Made by a program: the position numbers and the translations under genes. From Gammaproteobacteria bacterium (GTDB lineage Bacteria > Pseudomonadota > Gammaproteobacteria > Pseudomonadales > Azotimanducaceae): a stretch of 39,719 nt of DNA. The notes under the pieces are model-generated. The model searched no databases, had not been told where the DNA came from, and was given only the letters and a program-made list of their open reading frames with translations. The DNA lies in contig JAFIFL010000007.1 in assembly GCA_020832055.1 (NCBI GenBank), forward strand, positions 1 to 39,719, read 5' to 3'. Below, piece by piece: positions 15,733 through 24,209 of the stretch (the first letter of the stretch is position 1; each line of letters starts with the position of its first letter).

Positions 15733-17109
15733 CTAGCCCGTTCCCGAGAGTTCGAACGCACTCTCGGCAATGGCCCGCACGCGAACCCCTTCGAAGCGCC
15801 CGAGCAGGGCGCCGAAGCGCGCCACTGCGGTTTCCGCTTGTGAGGCCGTCACTTCGGGGAAGATGCGGTCGCGGTACCTCGGGTGCTGCTTGCTCAAAGG
15901 CAGCGCCCCGAGTGCCTGGCGGACACCGCGTCGTGCGTGGGCCTGCATCGTGGCGCCGGCCCGCCGGACGGACGAGACCGGCGATGGGGAAGCCTCTGCC
16001 ACAGGCGCGAGGGCATCGAGAATGCGCGCGCAGGCGGTGGGGCCGTCGACCGAGGCGATGTGCCGGCGAACATAGTCCAGGCGTTCGGTGAGCAGGGCGT
16101 CGAATTCGCAGCGGGAGCCGGCGTACGCCCTTTCCACCGCGGCAAACAGACTGTCGTGGTCGCAGGCCTGCACGCTGAGAGAGTTCGGCAGTTCGAAGTC
16201 GAACCGTTCAGAGACTTCGGGGCGATAAGCGATGGCCGGCCGGTCGAGCAGGAAGCTTTCCACCGCCGTGGTGCAGCCGTTGTGCACGGTCACCCGGGCA
16301 GCCTGGAGCCAGGCGACGATGTTGCCCTGCTGGACGACCCGGACATTGTCGAGGTCGGCCGCGATCCGGTGCCAGAGATCCGCATTTTCGGAAGGATGGG
16401 GGCGAATCACGAAGGGCAGGTCGGGAAACTTCCGGGCGAGATGCGGAACGAGGTTTTGGAAGTGCTCGAACAGCCGGGCCTTGTGGGCTGCCAGGCCGAC
16501 CCGCGGATCCTCGGTCGTGGTGACGGCGGCGCCACCGTCCCGCAGCAGCTTCTGCTGGCGGTTCTGCTGTTCGAAGTAATGGTTCAGGCGCGAGAAATTG
16601 GTGTTGATCAGCAGGAAGTCGCCATAGGCCTCGCGCAGGGCATCGGCTTCCGCGCAGAAGTAGCCGCGCAGTTCCGGGCGCAGCAGGTCGCTGCGCGGGT
16701 TGCCGGTGATCGCAATCTCTGTGCCGTTGAAACGGGGGTGTGCGCTCCAGGCCGCCGCGTTCTCCTCGCCCCAGGCCAGCAGCAGCTCCGGCATCCCGAG
16801 CGTCGCATCGCCGACCTTGGTGAGCCGGTAGAGCTCCCGGTTGGCGTAGACCAGCCCTTCTTCATCCCAGGCCACCAGTCGATGACCGAGGTCGCGGACA
16901 ATGCTGTAGAAGCGCGCGTTGCGGTAGGTCAGGCTCTTGCCGACATAGATGCCGGGTGGGATCTGCGGGGCGTGGAAGTCGAGGCTGCGCTTGTAGCCGA
17001 CGAAAACCCGCCAGCCTCGCTCCACAGCGTGACAGGCAAGCAGCAGTTTGGCGTCGAACTCGCGTACCCGCGTCTCGCAGGGGAGAATCAGAACAGGACG
17101 TGGGGGCAT
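15733..17109 (-). CDS. surface carbohydrate biosynthesis protein (GT-B-like)
   Basis: A 458-residue soluble protein. It opens with RPVLILPCETRVREFDAKLL and a GWRVFVGYKRS strand, which is the typical start of proteins annotated as surface carbohydrate biosynthesis proteins. A GT-B-like C-terminal half contains LPFVIRPHPSEN, NVRVVQQGNIVAWLQAARVT and VHNGCTTAVESFLLDRPAIA, the CDP/nucleotide-sugar-site pattern shared with CDP-glycerol transferase and capsule KpsC/S relatives. The last 90 residues are basic and less conserved. It starts nine bases after the sulfotransferase stop and so is probably co-transcribed with it. Likely role: making or transferring a cell-surface glycan in the cytoplasm; the exact reaction is unknown. 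Confidence 0.8.
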   Translation of the reverse strand: MPPRPVLILPCETRVREFDAKLLLACHAVERGWRVFVGYKRSLDFHAPQIPPGIYVGKSLTYRNARFYSIVRDLGHRLVAWDEEGLVYANRELYRLTKVGDATLGMPELLLAWGEENAAAWSAHPRFNGTEIAITGNPRSDLLRPELRGYFCAEADALREAYGDFLLINTNFSRLNHYFEQQNRQQKLLRDGGAAVTTTEDPRVGLAAHKARLFEHFQNLVPHLARKFPDLPFVIRPHPSENADLWHRIAADLDNVRVVQQGNIVAWLQAARVTVHNGCTTAVESFLLDRPAIAYRPEVSERFDFELPNSLSVQACDHDSLFAAVERAYAGSRCEFDALLTERLDYVRRHIASVDGPTACARILDALAPVAEASPSPVSSVRRAGATMQAHARRGVRQALGALPLSKQHPRYRDRIFPEVTASQAETAVARFGALLGRFEGVRVRAIAESAFELSGTG

Positions 17110-17118
17110 GCTGCGGCC

Positions 17119-18033
17119 TCAGTCACTGCCGAGTGCGTAACCGAGGCAGGGGTCGAGATGGTCCGTCACGTAACGCTCCATCGCCCGAACTTGGGCCTCA
17201 TCGAAATAGTCGCGATAGCCGCCGACCTTCGCCCGTCGGACCTTGTAGGAGTCCGGGTCATCAGGGTCGCGGGCGGCGAGCCGTGAGTTGTGGTAGAAGT
17301 TTTCCTTCTCCTTGCGCTTCATCGCATCGAAGCGGCACTGTTCGACGGCCCGCTCGATCTGCCCCGGGTCGAACGGCGAATCGATGTGGGCGATCACCCG
17401 GGCGAGTTCGCTCTCGGGTGCAGTGCGCATGTCTTCGTAGCGTACTGTGATCGCAGTGGGCAGTTCTGCGATCCGCTTCACGACGGTATTCATGTAATGG
17501 ACGATGACCGGCAGCCCGACCGGACCGCTCATGACGAAGTCGAACATCGGTGCTGGCGTGTCGACCCCCCACATCTCGCGCTTGTAGGCGCTTGCCCGGC
17601 GGGTGGACTGAAAGTACTCCGAGACGGCCACGTCGCAGGGATTGCGGATCAGGAACACCAGCGGCTTGTCCTCCTGCCAGAGTTCATGCCCGGGTGTCTC
17701 GAACGCATCGGCCAGGGCATGGCCATGGGCAAAGGACACCTTCGGTACCCGCCGATCCAGGCGATGAAGATTGTCGAATTCCAGCAGCAGATTGTCGGGC
17801 AGGCCATAGCGCTCGTGGTAGCAGGCCGAGATCATCGCCCGCAGCCAGGTCCGGCCGCTCTTGGCCCGCGAAAGGATGATGGCATCGGCGCGCCGGCAGC
17901 GGGCCAGTTCGATGCCGCTGCGTCCCTTCAGTCGCAGCCGCTTGCGGCTGCTCTTCGGTAGCGGTGCAGTGGCGAGCCAGATGCCTGCCTTGAGCAGCTT
18001 TTCCCGATTGATGGTTTCGTCCTCGCTGGTCAG
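17119..18033 (-). CDS. sulfotransferase with no canonical start (possible CTG start)
   Basis: The track protein begins at an internal ATG (17835) that lies after the PAPS-binding loop. Reading upstream in the same frame restores it: IILSRAKSGRTWLRAM is the 5'-phosphosulfate loop (usual form PKSGTTWLR), and LVFLIRNPCDVAVSEYF is the 3'-phosphate motif. The frame is open up to about 18220 yet holds no ATG, GTG or TTG upstream of the loop. I provisionally start at CTG 18033, giving 304 residues beginning LTSEDETINREKLLKAG, the length expected for PF00685-type enzymes. A frameshift or sequencing error near the 5' end is the main alternative. With the following carbohydrate gene it suggests sulfation of a surface glycan. 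Confidence 0.75.
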   Translation of the reverse strand: MTSEDETINREKLLKAGIWLATAPLPKSSRKRLRLKGRSGIELARCRRADAIILSRAKSGRTWLRAMISACYHERYGLPDNLLLEFDNLHRLDRRVPKVSFAHGHALADAFETPGHELWQEDKPLVFLIRNPCDVAVSEYFQSTRRASAYKREMWGVDTPAPMFDFVMSGPVGLPVIVHYMNTVVKRIAELPTAITVRYEDMRTAPESELARVIAHIDSPFDPGQIERAVEQCRFDAMKRKEKENFYHNSRLAARDPDDPDSYKVRRAKVGGYRDYFDEAQVRAMERYVTDHLDPCLGYALGSD

Positions 18034-18443
18034 TGACGTACGACCTGCCTCGCCCTCGCCCGCTGTCGACAGTCGGCCATCAAGTGGCTGCGCCGGTGAG
18101 TGCGGGGGAGCAGAGCGGATCTTCCTCAGTGTGCATGGTCGCCACAGCCCCGGATCGGGCAGTATGGCGGATGGTGCCGGTGCCGGTGCCGGTCGAAAGA
18201 TTGCCCAACAGCACCCTGGCGGTCAAATGCGGGGCGCCGCGGCCGCTGCGGACATCACGGGCTGTGCCATGCATCCGCCCCGGACATGAAGGGTCAGCAG
18301 CCGGTGAAGTTGCCCTTGCGCAATGCCCGCGTCATGCTCGGGCTCCGGGAGGTGGTCACGGTGGGATTACCGGCCATGCCGGATCGGATCCCCTTGCGGG
18401 CATGCTGTTGAAGGCAGGCGGAGGAAGCAGAGGAGAGTAGGAG
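18034..18443. other. 410-base intergenic stretch between divergent genes
   Basis: The spacer should hold the promoters of the sulfotransferase operon (leftward) and the hydrolase at 18444 (rightward). I could not identify confident -35/-10 pairs. It contains three exact tandem copies of GGTGCC (18173-18190). Track ORFs here have no coding character. Confidence 0.5.
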
Positions 18444-19385
18444 ATGAATATGTTCCGATCGGCCCTGTTGGGCGTGGTGCTGGCCGTAGCCATGGGGGCC
18501 GGTGCCCATCCCCCCGTGCTGGAGCGGGAGGCGTTTTTCGAGGCTTTCGGCTGGGATACGGATCAGGCCGAGATCACAGTGGAGACGCTGGCACCGGGCC
18601 GCCATGTCCTGTTCGGTCTCGGGGGCAACATCCTCGTGAGCGTTGGCGATCAGGGCACACTGCTGGTGGACAATCAGATTCCCGAAATCCGCGACCGGAT
18701 CGATGCCGCCCTGGCCGAACTCGGCAGTGAGCGGGTGGACTTCACCATCAATACTCATTGGCACTTCGATCACGCCGACGGCAATCTCGCCTACGGGCCG
18801 GACGGCACTTGGCTGATCGCCCATGAGGAATCCCGCCGCATGCTCACCGGTGACCGCATCATCAACATGGTCGGGGTTGCCTATGAACAGGCTGCCTACC
18901 CGCCGGACGCGCTGCCGGTCATCACCTTCGATGACCGCATGCAGTTGCACTTCAACGGTGAGCGCATCGACCTGATCCATGCCGGCCCGGCCCACACGAC
19001 GGGCGATACGGCCGTGATCTTCCGGGGCCATGGCATCGTCCACATGGGCGACGTGTTTGTCATGGGGATGTGGCCGTTCATCGATTTCGACTCCGGCGGT
19101 GACCTCGACGGCATGATCCGTTTCGTGCGCGCAGTGCTTGATGAAATCGATGACGACGCCATCGTCGTGCCGGGCCACGGGCCGGTGGCTGACCGCACGG
19201 CGATGGTCGCCTATGTGGAGAATCTCGAGACCGTACGCGGGCGCATCGCCGAACTGATCGAGGCCGGAGCGGACCTCGAAGCCGTCTTGGCCGCCGCACC
19301 CATGGCCGGGTTCGAAGACATGGAGGGCGATCCCACGCTGTTCATCGATCGCGCGTATCACAGCCTGCTGCGGCCGGCAGAGTAG
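18444..19385 (+). CDS. secreted metallo-beta-lactamase-fold hydrolase
   Basis: A 313-residue protein with a Sec signal peptide (MNMFRSALLGVVLAVAMGAGA, cleavage expected after GAGA). The MBL metal site is THWHFDHADGN, giving H105, H107, D109 and H110, followed by AGPAHTTGDTAVIF, HMGDVFVMG and VPGHGPVADR, which supply the third His, the bridging Asp and the last His. The set is complete, so a di-zinc hydrolase in the periplasm is expected. Its motif pattern resembles generic MBL hydrolases, and a subclass-B3 carbapenemase identity is not evident. AGGAG lies eight bases upstream of the ATG. It is monocistronic, facing a convergent gene across a strong hairpin. Confidence 0.88.
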   Translation: MNMFRSALLGVVLAVAMGAGAHPPVLEREAFFEAFGWDTDQAEITVETLAPGRHVLFGLGGNILVSVGDQGTLLVDNQIPEIRDRIDAALAELGSERVDFTINTHWHFDHADGNLAYGPDGTWLIAHEESRRMLTGDRIINMVGVAYEQAAYPPDALPVITFDDRMQLHFNGERIDLIHAGPAHTTGDTAVIFRGHGIVHMGDVFVMGMWPFIDFDSGGDLDGMIRFVRAVLDEIDDDAIVVPGHGPVADRTAMVAYVENLETVRGRIAELIEAGADLEAVLAAAPMAGFEDMEGDPTLFIDRAYHSLLRPAE

Positions 19386-19411
19386 TCGCCGGGATCACGA
19401 TGCGGGTTGCA

Positions 19412-19452
19412 GTGCATCGGCGTCGGCTGGCGGTAGACGCCGACGCCTGCAC
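19412..19452. terminator. strong hairpin between convergent genes
   Basis: GTGCA and GGCGTCGGC (19412-19416, 19419-19427) pair with GCCGACGCC and TGCAC (19439-19447, 19448-19452): a 14-bp stem with a 2-base bulge and an 11-base loop. CCCCTTTTC follows 12 bases later on the plus strand. It probably ends the hydrolase transcript and may act on both strands. Confidence 0.6.
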
Positions 19453-19468
19453 CACGCTGCGCCCCTTT

Positions 19469-20593
19469 TCAGATCGGGTAGCGCAGCACCGCGGCAAGTG
19501 AACCCTCGTTCGGGATGTTGGTCCGGCGCTCGCCGATCACCTTGCCGCCTGCCGCCAGGGTCCGGCCGGCAATTTCGTCGACGATGCCGTAGGTGTCAGC
19601 GCTGGCCTCATCGGCAAAGGTTACGGCGCCCGACTTTTCATCGATCCTGCCGATGACGACTTCGTCGATGTCCACCATCAGGGTGTCGATGGCACCGAAG
19701 GTGGCGGCGCGGGCGGCCATGGCCACGTCGGTGGTCGCCCGTCCGTCGTTTTCGCGTTCGCGATAGAGGGCCGTGAACGCCTCGATGGTTTTCGCGTGAC
19801 GCTGGTCGAGAATCGGGCGCGCGGCCTTGGCCAATTCATGCTCGGGGATGCGTACGGGACTGGTTTCGATCGCCTGGGATGCGAACTCCGGATAGGTATT
19901 CACCGAGCGATAGATGGACAGCAGCGGCTCCGCTGCCGCCAGGATCAGGGGCTCATGGCGACCGGACAGAACCGGCCTCAGGGCCGCATCGAGCTTGCGG
20001 CAGAACTTGCGCAGGTTGACCTTCTGACCTTCGCTGCCGTGCAGGCGACCGGATGAGTGGGAGCGCGTGTTCACCGTCGCGGTACCCACCGCCGACGCTG
20101 CGTCCCTGGGCATGTCGGGTACCCGGACCTCGGCAGCCGGCATGTCGCTGAACACCTCGATCAGGCGCACCTCGTTCTCGGCAACGGCGAGGACGAAGGC
20201 ATGCTGCTCGACGCTGACAGCGCGAATCAGCGGCTTGAGATGAAAGCGGTCAGCCACCTGGACCATGGGAGTCAGCTTGTTCGGCAGGCGATAGCTGCGA
20301 TGGGACTCCGGGGTGGCAAAGATGGCGAGGCTGTTGGCCTGAAACTTCCAGAAGTCCTCGTCCTCCGAGACCTCTTCGAGCTGTTCGACGATGGCCCAGC
20401 GCTCGCGCTTGTCGACTCCGGCCGCTTCGAGCTGGCTGTCGGCCTCCTTGATCAGGTTGGACAGGGCGATGGCGGCCTCACCGATATGCTGGGTTTGCGG
20501 TGTGGTTGCCAGATAGATGGACACACTGGCCTGGTGGCGCTGAGCAAACAGGGTCTGGATTTCGGGCAGGGTCGGAATGTCGACGTGAAGCAT
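19469..20593 (-). CDS. baeRF-family protein (bacterial archaeo-eukaryotic release-factor-like)
   Basis: A 374-residue soluble protein. The N-terminal LPEIQTLFAQRHQASVSIYL and DNA-polymerase-unlike Asn/Gln-rich helices, a middle KPLIRAVSVEQHAFVLAVAE strand and a C-terminal Pelota/eL30-like region with LMVDIDEVVIGRIDEKSGAV and DEIAGRTLAAGGKVIGERR match the layout of the baeRF proteins. In these a release-factor domain 2/3 pair is found without eukaryotic partners. The catalytic GGQ loop of eRF1 is not seen; a VNTRSHSSGRLHGSEGQKVN linker occurs instead. Family roles proposed include ribosome rescue or hibernation under stress. The ATG has AAGGA nine bases upstream. It is alone on its strand. Confidence 0.7.
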   Translation of the reverse strand: MLHVDIPTLPEIQTLFAQRHQASVSIYLATTPQTQHIGEAAIALSNLIKEADSQLEAAGVDKRERWAIVEQLEEVSEDEDFWKFQANSLAIFATPESHRSYRLPNKLTPMVQVADRFHLKPLIRAVSVEQHAFVLAVAENEVRLIEVFSDMPAAEVRVPDMPRDAASAVGTATVNTRSHSSGRLHGSEGQKVNLRKFCRKLDAALRPVLSGRHEPLILAAAEPLLSIYRSVNTYPEFASQAIETSPVRIPEHELAKAARPILDQRHAKTIEAFTALYRERENDGRATTDVAMAARAATFGAIDTLMVDIDEVVIGRIDEKSGAVTFADEASADTYGIVDEIAGRTLAAGGKVIGERRTNIPNEGSLAAVLRYPI

Positions 20594-20994
20594 GCAGAGT
20601 GTTCCTTCAAGTAGAGGGTGACGGCGGGTCTATGGTCCGGGATGCGCGGTGGCGTCCCTGGACGCTTCCGGGTCCGGCCGCGGCCGAAGAGGGCAGTGCG
20701 CCTGAAGCCCCGAACCTCGTCGGGCGCCGCGGTGAGCCAGCATAGAGCAGGTGAGGCCGGCCGTCATGGGCGATGACAGTCGGCGTGCCTGGGTCGGTGA
20801 GCAGCGATGCCGCGGTGGGCGTGCGCGAACTGCCGGAGGGCCGCATCCCTCCTGATCGGTCCCGTGCCGTCAAGTCATGCTGCGAGGCAGGCAGCGTCTT
20901 CCGGATTGAAGCGAAGGCCGGGGGCCGGATCCTGTGCGCGACGACGAATGGTCTGCCCCCGTCCGGCTGCGGACTGGCATGATGGCTGGGGGCG
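20594..20994. other. 401-base divergent spacer, no supported gene
   Basis: Track ORFs on both strands cross this stretch. The minus frame has a faintly coding-like patch (LLTDPGTPTVIAHDGRPHLL), but no start, ribosome-binding site or family match supports a gene. Promoters for the baeRF gene and for the membrane protein at 20995 should lie here; none could be assigned. Confidence 0.45.
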
Positions 20995-21666
20995 ATGATC
21001 GGGAGCTGCCAATCCATGAACGGCGGAATGCGGGAACGGGCGAAAGCCCACATGCCCATGGTCCTGTTGACGCTGCTCAGCATCATCCAGGCCCTGGCGC
21101 TGGAACTCACCTGGGAACACATCAGCGATCAACCTCAGCTCTTCGAGGCGACCTGGACTGCGACACTCGCCTGGATTCAGGTGGTGACCACGCTGCTCGG
21201 AATCCTGCTGATCTGGCTGCTCTACAGCACCATGGTGATGCGTTTTCGCTGGGTGCCGTCGACCAGCGACACGTTGTTTCCCTTCGCCATCGGCCTCATC
21301 GAGTTCACGCTGATCGCCATGCTGGGGCCTGAGCATTACATGGGCTGGTTCCTCGTCCTGGCGCTGCTCTTCGCGATTACCCACTGGTCGATCCAGCGGA
21401 TCATGGTCCAGGCCAGGATGGACGATGAGAATGCAGCGTTCTTTTCCAAGGTGAGCCCGGCGATTCTGCGCGACTTCATGCCCACCATCGCCACCTGCAC
21501 GGCGCTGGCCGGATTCGGCATCGCACTCGGTCTCACTGGTCATCAGGGCATCTTTGCGCTGATCGCGCTGTTGCTGGCAGCGGTGGCCATCATTTTTCAG
21601 ATTCACCTCAACGCCCGGTACTGGCGACAGGCCATGGCGCTGGATGGCGAATCGGACCCAGGCTGA
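20995..21666 (+). CDS. integral membrane protein, unknown function
   Basis: A 223-residue protein with about six hydrophobic segments, for example MVLLTLLSIIQALALELTWE, IQVVTTLLGILLIWLLYSTM, FPFAIGLIEFTLIAMLGPE and FLVLALLFAITHWSIQRIMV. The end (ALIALLLAAVAIIFQIHLNARYW) is a membrane helix followed by a short cytoplasmic tail. The ATG at 20995 is preceded by GGGGGCG; the ATG at 21016 with GGGAG ten bases upstream is an equally good start. No family recognised. Its 3' end overlaps the first 23 bases of the reading frame that runs into the truncated TonB receptor, which is probably accidental. Confidence 0.65.
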   Translation: MIGSCQSMNGGMRERAKAHMPMVLLTLLSIIQALALELTWEHISDQPQLFEATWTATLAWIQVVTTLLGILLIWLLYSTMVMRFRWVPSTSDTLFPFAIGLIEFTLIAMLGPEHYMGWFLVLALLFAITHWSIQRIMVQARMDDENAAFFSKVSPAILRDFMPTIATCTALAGFGIALGLTGHQGIFALIALLLAAVAIIFQIHLNARYWRQAMALDGESDPG

Positions 21667-21775
21667 TGGCAGGACGCATGCTCGTGGCTCGAACCATTGC
21701 CCGGGCCTGGACCGCAGGTGGTGTGCTGGAGCCCTATGTCATGTGGCTGTCTGCACCCGCCGCAGCGTACTGCGA

Positions 21776-23890
21776 TCGCAACCTTACGGACTGCCGGATC
21801 CCCAGGTCTTCTCCATGCTGGACGACGGCCTGGGCGGCATCTGGATGAGCGACACCCTGCGGGTCTTCGGTGAACTTGGCTACACTTCCGGTCAGAGCCG
21901 GCGCAGCGTGATCCAGAACGGGTTCTTCGACCTGCTGTATGGTTCGCCGGAGAACCCCTTCCTGCCGGAGGAGTTCCGGGGTACCAGCGCCATGCAGCCG
22001 GGTGGCTTCGCCGGGGCCGTCACGGGGCTTCCGGGCGGGCTGTTCATCACCCGGGATCCCACGGACTCTGGCGGATCACGAACCAATGTGGACCGGGAAA
22101 CGATCCGGGCCCTGGTGGGCGTCGAGGGCGAACTCAACAACGGCTGGACCTACGAAGTGGTCGGCTCCTACGGTAATTTCGAGCGCAAGGACAACTTCAA
22201 TACCATCATCCTCGACCGCTTCTTTGCGGCCATCGACGTCATCAGCGACCCGGTGACCGGCGAGCCGGTGTGCCGGTCCGATGTCGACCCTGACGCGGTG
22301 CCTTTCACCACCCTGTTCGACATTCCGACCTTCGACGCCGGCATCTACAGCTTCACTCCCGGGGACGGGCAGTGCGTGCCGGCGAACATTTGGGGCGGGC
22401 AGGACTCCATCAGTCCGGAGGCTGCAGCGTTCTTCAATCCAGGGCTGCGCGACAAGTTCGAGTATCGCCAGAACTTCTTCAGCGCCCTGCTGGTCGGAGA
22501 CACGGCCGATTTCATCAACCTGCCGGCGGGCGCGATCGGCTTCGCAGTGGGGGTCGAGTACCGGGAGGAACGCGCGAAGACCACGCGGGATCCGTTCTTG
22601 AGGGGCGTCCTTCCTGCAGGGTCCCCTTTCCCCGCAGGCACCATGATCTCCGACGTCAGCGGGAACAATTCGCTCGGGTTCGACAACCTGTTCATTTACG
22701 AGAACTCCTCGTCCACCCTGAAGTCACGCGAGGCGTTCATCGAGGTGAGTGTGCCGCTGCTGGCGGATCGGGAGTTCGCACGTGAGCTGACCCTCGATGC
22801 CGCATGGCGGGTGGCGGATTACAATACGGTGGGTACGGTGGACGCCTGGAAGCTCGGCCTCATCTGGACGCCCGTCGAAGACGTCAGCTTCCGGGGCACG
22901 CTGTCCCAGGCGGTCCGGGCACCGAACCTGCGCGAGACGTTCATTACCAATCCGGGAGTGTTCCGGCCGACGGATCCCTGTGATGCGTCAGAGATCGGTA
23001 ATGCCGCCGACCCCGAACTGCGGGCGGCCAACTGTCAGGCTGGCGCTGTGGGTGCAGGGCTGCCGTTGCCGGCACTGCCCAGCGGGTACACGGATCCGCT
23101 TTCAGCCCGCTTCCCAGGTGTCGTAGGCGGCAATCCGGACCTGGAAGAAGAGACCGCCGATACCTTCACGATCGGGGTGGTGTTCCAGCCGCGCTTCCTG
23201 CCCGGTCTGGCGATGACCGTCGACTACTGGGATGTGGAGATCAAGGACGGCATCGAACTCGTCACGGCCCAGGAGACGGTGGATACCTGCTACGACGCCA
23301 CGGACTTCCCGAACAACGACTTCTGCCAACTGTTCACCCGGGAAACGGATTCGTCCAGCGCCCAGTTCGGTGGCTTCCGGTTCCTCAATCAGACCTTCGT
23401 CAATTTCGCGTCGCTGAAAGCCAAGGGCGTCGACTTTTCGGGGAATTACAGCTTCGAGCTCGGTGGCAATGAGTTCGGGCTGCGCGTGATCGGTTCGCGA
23501 CAGCTGAAACTCGATCGCTTCACCAACCGCAGTGATCCCTCGGTCGTGGATCCGCGCCTCGGGGAGCTCAGAACGCCGAAGTGGAATGCCCAGGCCAGCC
23601 TCAGCTGGCAGCGGGGTCCGTTCGCGGCAGGCTGGCAGACCCTGTATCAGAGCAGCCAGGCGCTGGTGACGGGAGACGTCGAGCAGACCCAGTCCCAGCT
23701 CGGCGATGCCGGGTTCGCCAGCAGTTCCTACGTCCACAACGTCAACGGCTCCTACAGCTTCACCGATGGGCTTCGGGTTTACGGCGGCATCAACAACGTC
23801 ACCGACCGGGATCCGTTCATCACATCGGCAAGCTGGCCGGTAGGACCGCGGGGCCGGTTCCTGTTCCTCGGGGTTCAGGCCGAGTTCTAG
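21776..23890 (+). pseudogene. TonB-dependent receptor lacking signal peptide and plug
   Basis: The long open frame encodes a TonB-dependent receptor beta-barrel, from DTLRVFGELGYTSGQSR through RAPNLRETF-type barrel strands (FRGTLSQAVRAPNLRETFIT) to the typical C-terminus GRFLFLGVQAEF ending in aromatic Phe. The upstream part of the track ORF (21644 to about 21780) has no signal peptide, TonB box or plug domain; it is unrelated sequence overlapping the previous gene. Roughly 250-300 residues are therefore missing at the N-terminus, and no plausible start with a ribosome-binding site is seen. I call it a 5'-truncated pseudogene. The barrel itself is uninterrupted, so the truncation may be recent. 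The left boundary is approximate. Confidence 0.7.
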
Positions 23891-23910
23891 CCCAACGGAT
23901 CCGTGGGCCT

Positions 23911-23939
23911 GAGGGTCGGAGCGATCTGCTCCGGCCCTC
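23911..23939 (+). terminator. strong hairpin after the TonB receptor
   Basis: GAGGGTCGGAGC (23911-23922) and GCTCCGGCCCTC (23928-23939) form a 12-bp stem with one G-T wobble and a 5-base loop, 20 bases past the stop. There is no T-tract, but the stem is very stable. Confidence 0.6.
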
Positions 23940-24209
23940 GGCGCTTAGGGCCGCACCATCCGGGACGCCTCAACTGGCGGCTGTCGCAACAAGCACCCAT
24001 GAATGTCAAGGTCTGGCCCGCATGCGCCTGCTGGGTTAGGCTGCACCGCACCTTGGGGAAGCCCTGTATCCCGAACGCCGCGACAGCCGTCCCAAGCCAC
24101 CTCGAAGATGCTTTTGCGCTGTCATGACCGGCGCAGCAGGCGGTGGCGTGCGCCGTCCCCTGCAGCGGCCGACGCCCGTGCCCCGCCTGGCGATCACTCA
24201 GGAAGACAG
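23940..24209. other. 270 bases between terminator and MFS gene
   Basis: Together with the hairpin before it, this makes a 319-base gap. The track extends the MFS frame back to 24003, but those codons have no coding character. I see no further gene. The promoter of the MFS gene is expected here but is not identified. Confidence 0.4.

Noticed and set aside
15883-17286. 467-residue plus-strand ORF
   Set aside because: Antisense to the surface-carbohydrate gene and the end of the sulfotransferase; no recognisable domain.
18173-18190. GGTGCC x3 tandem repeat
   Set aside because: Only three copies of a GC-rich hexamer; common by chance in this base composition, so not reported as a repeat locus.
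18444-19385. Metallo-beta-lactamase antibiotic-resistance gene
   Set aside because: The metal site is generic to the MBL fold; no subclass-specific residues for carbapenem hydrolysis were recognised, so no resistance call is made.
20607-21122. 171-residue minus-strand ORF in the divergent spacer
   Set aside because: A short patch looks faintly protein-like, but it overlaps the start of the plus-strand membrane protein, lacks a ribosome-binding site and matches no family I know.
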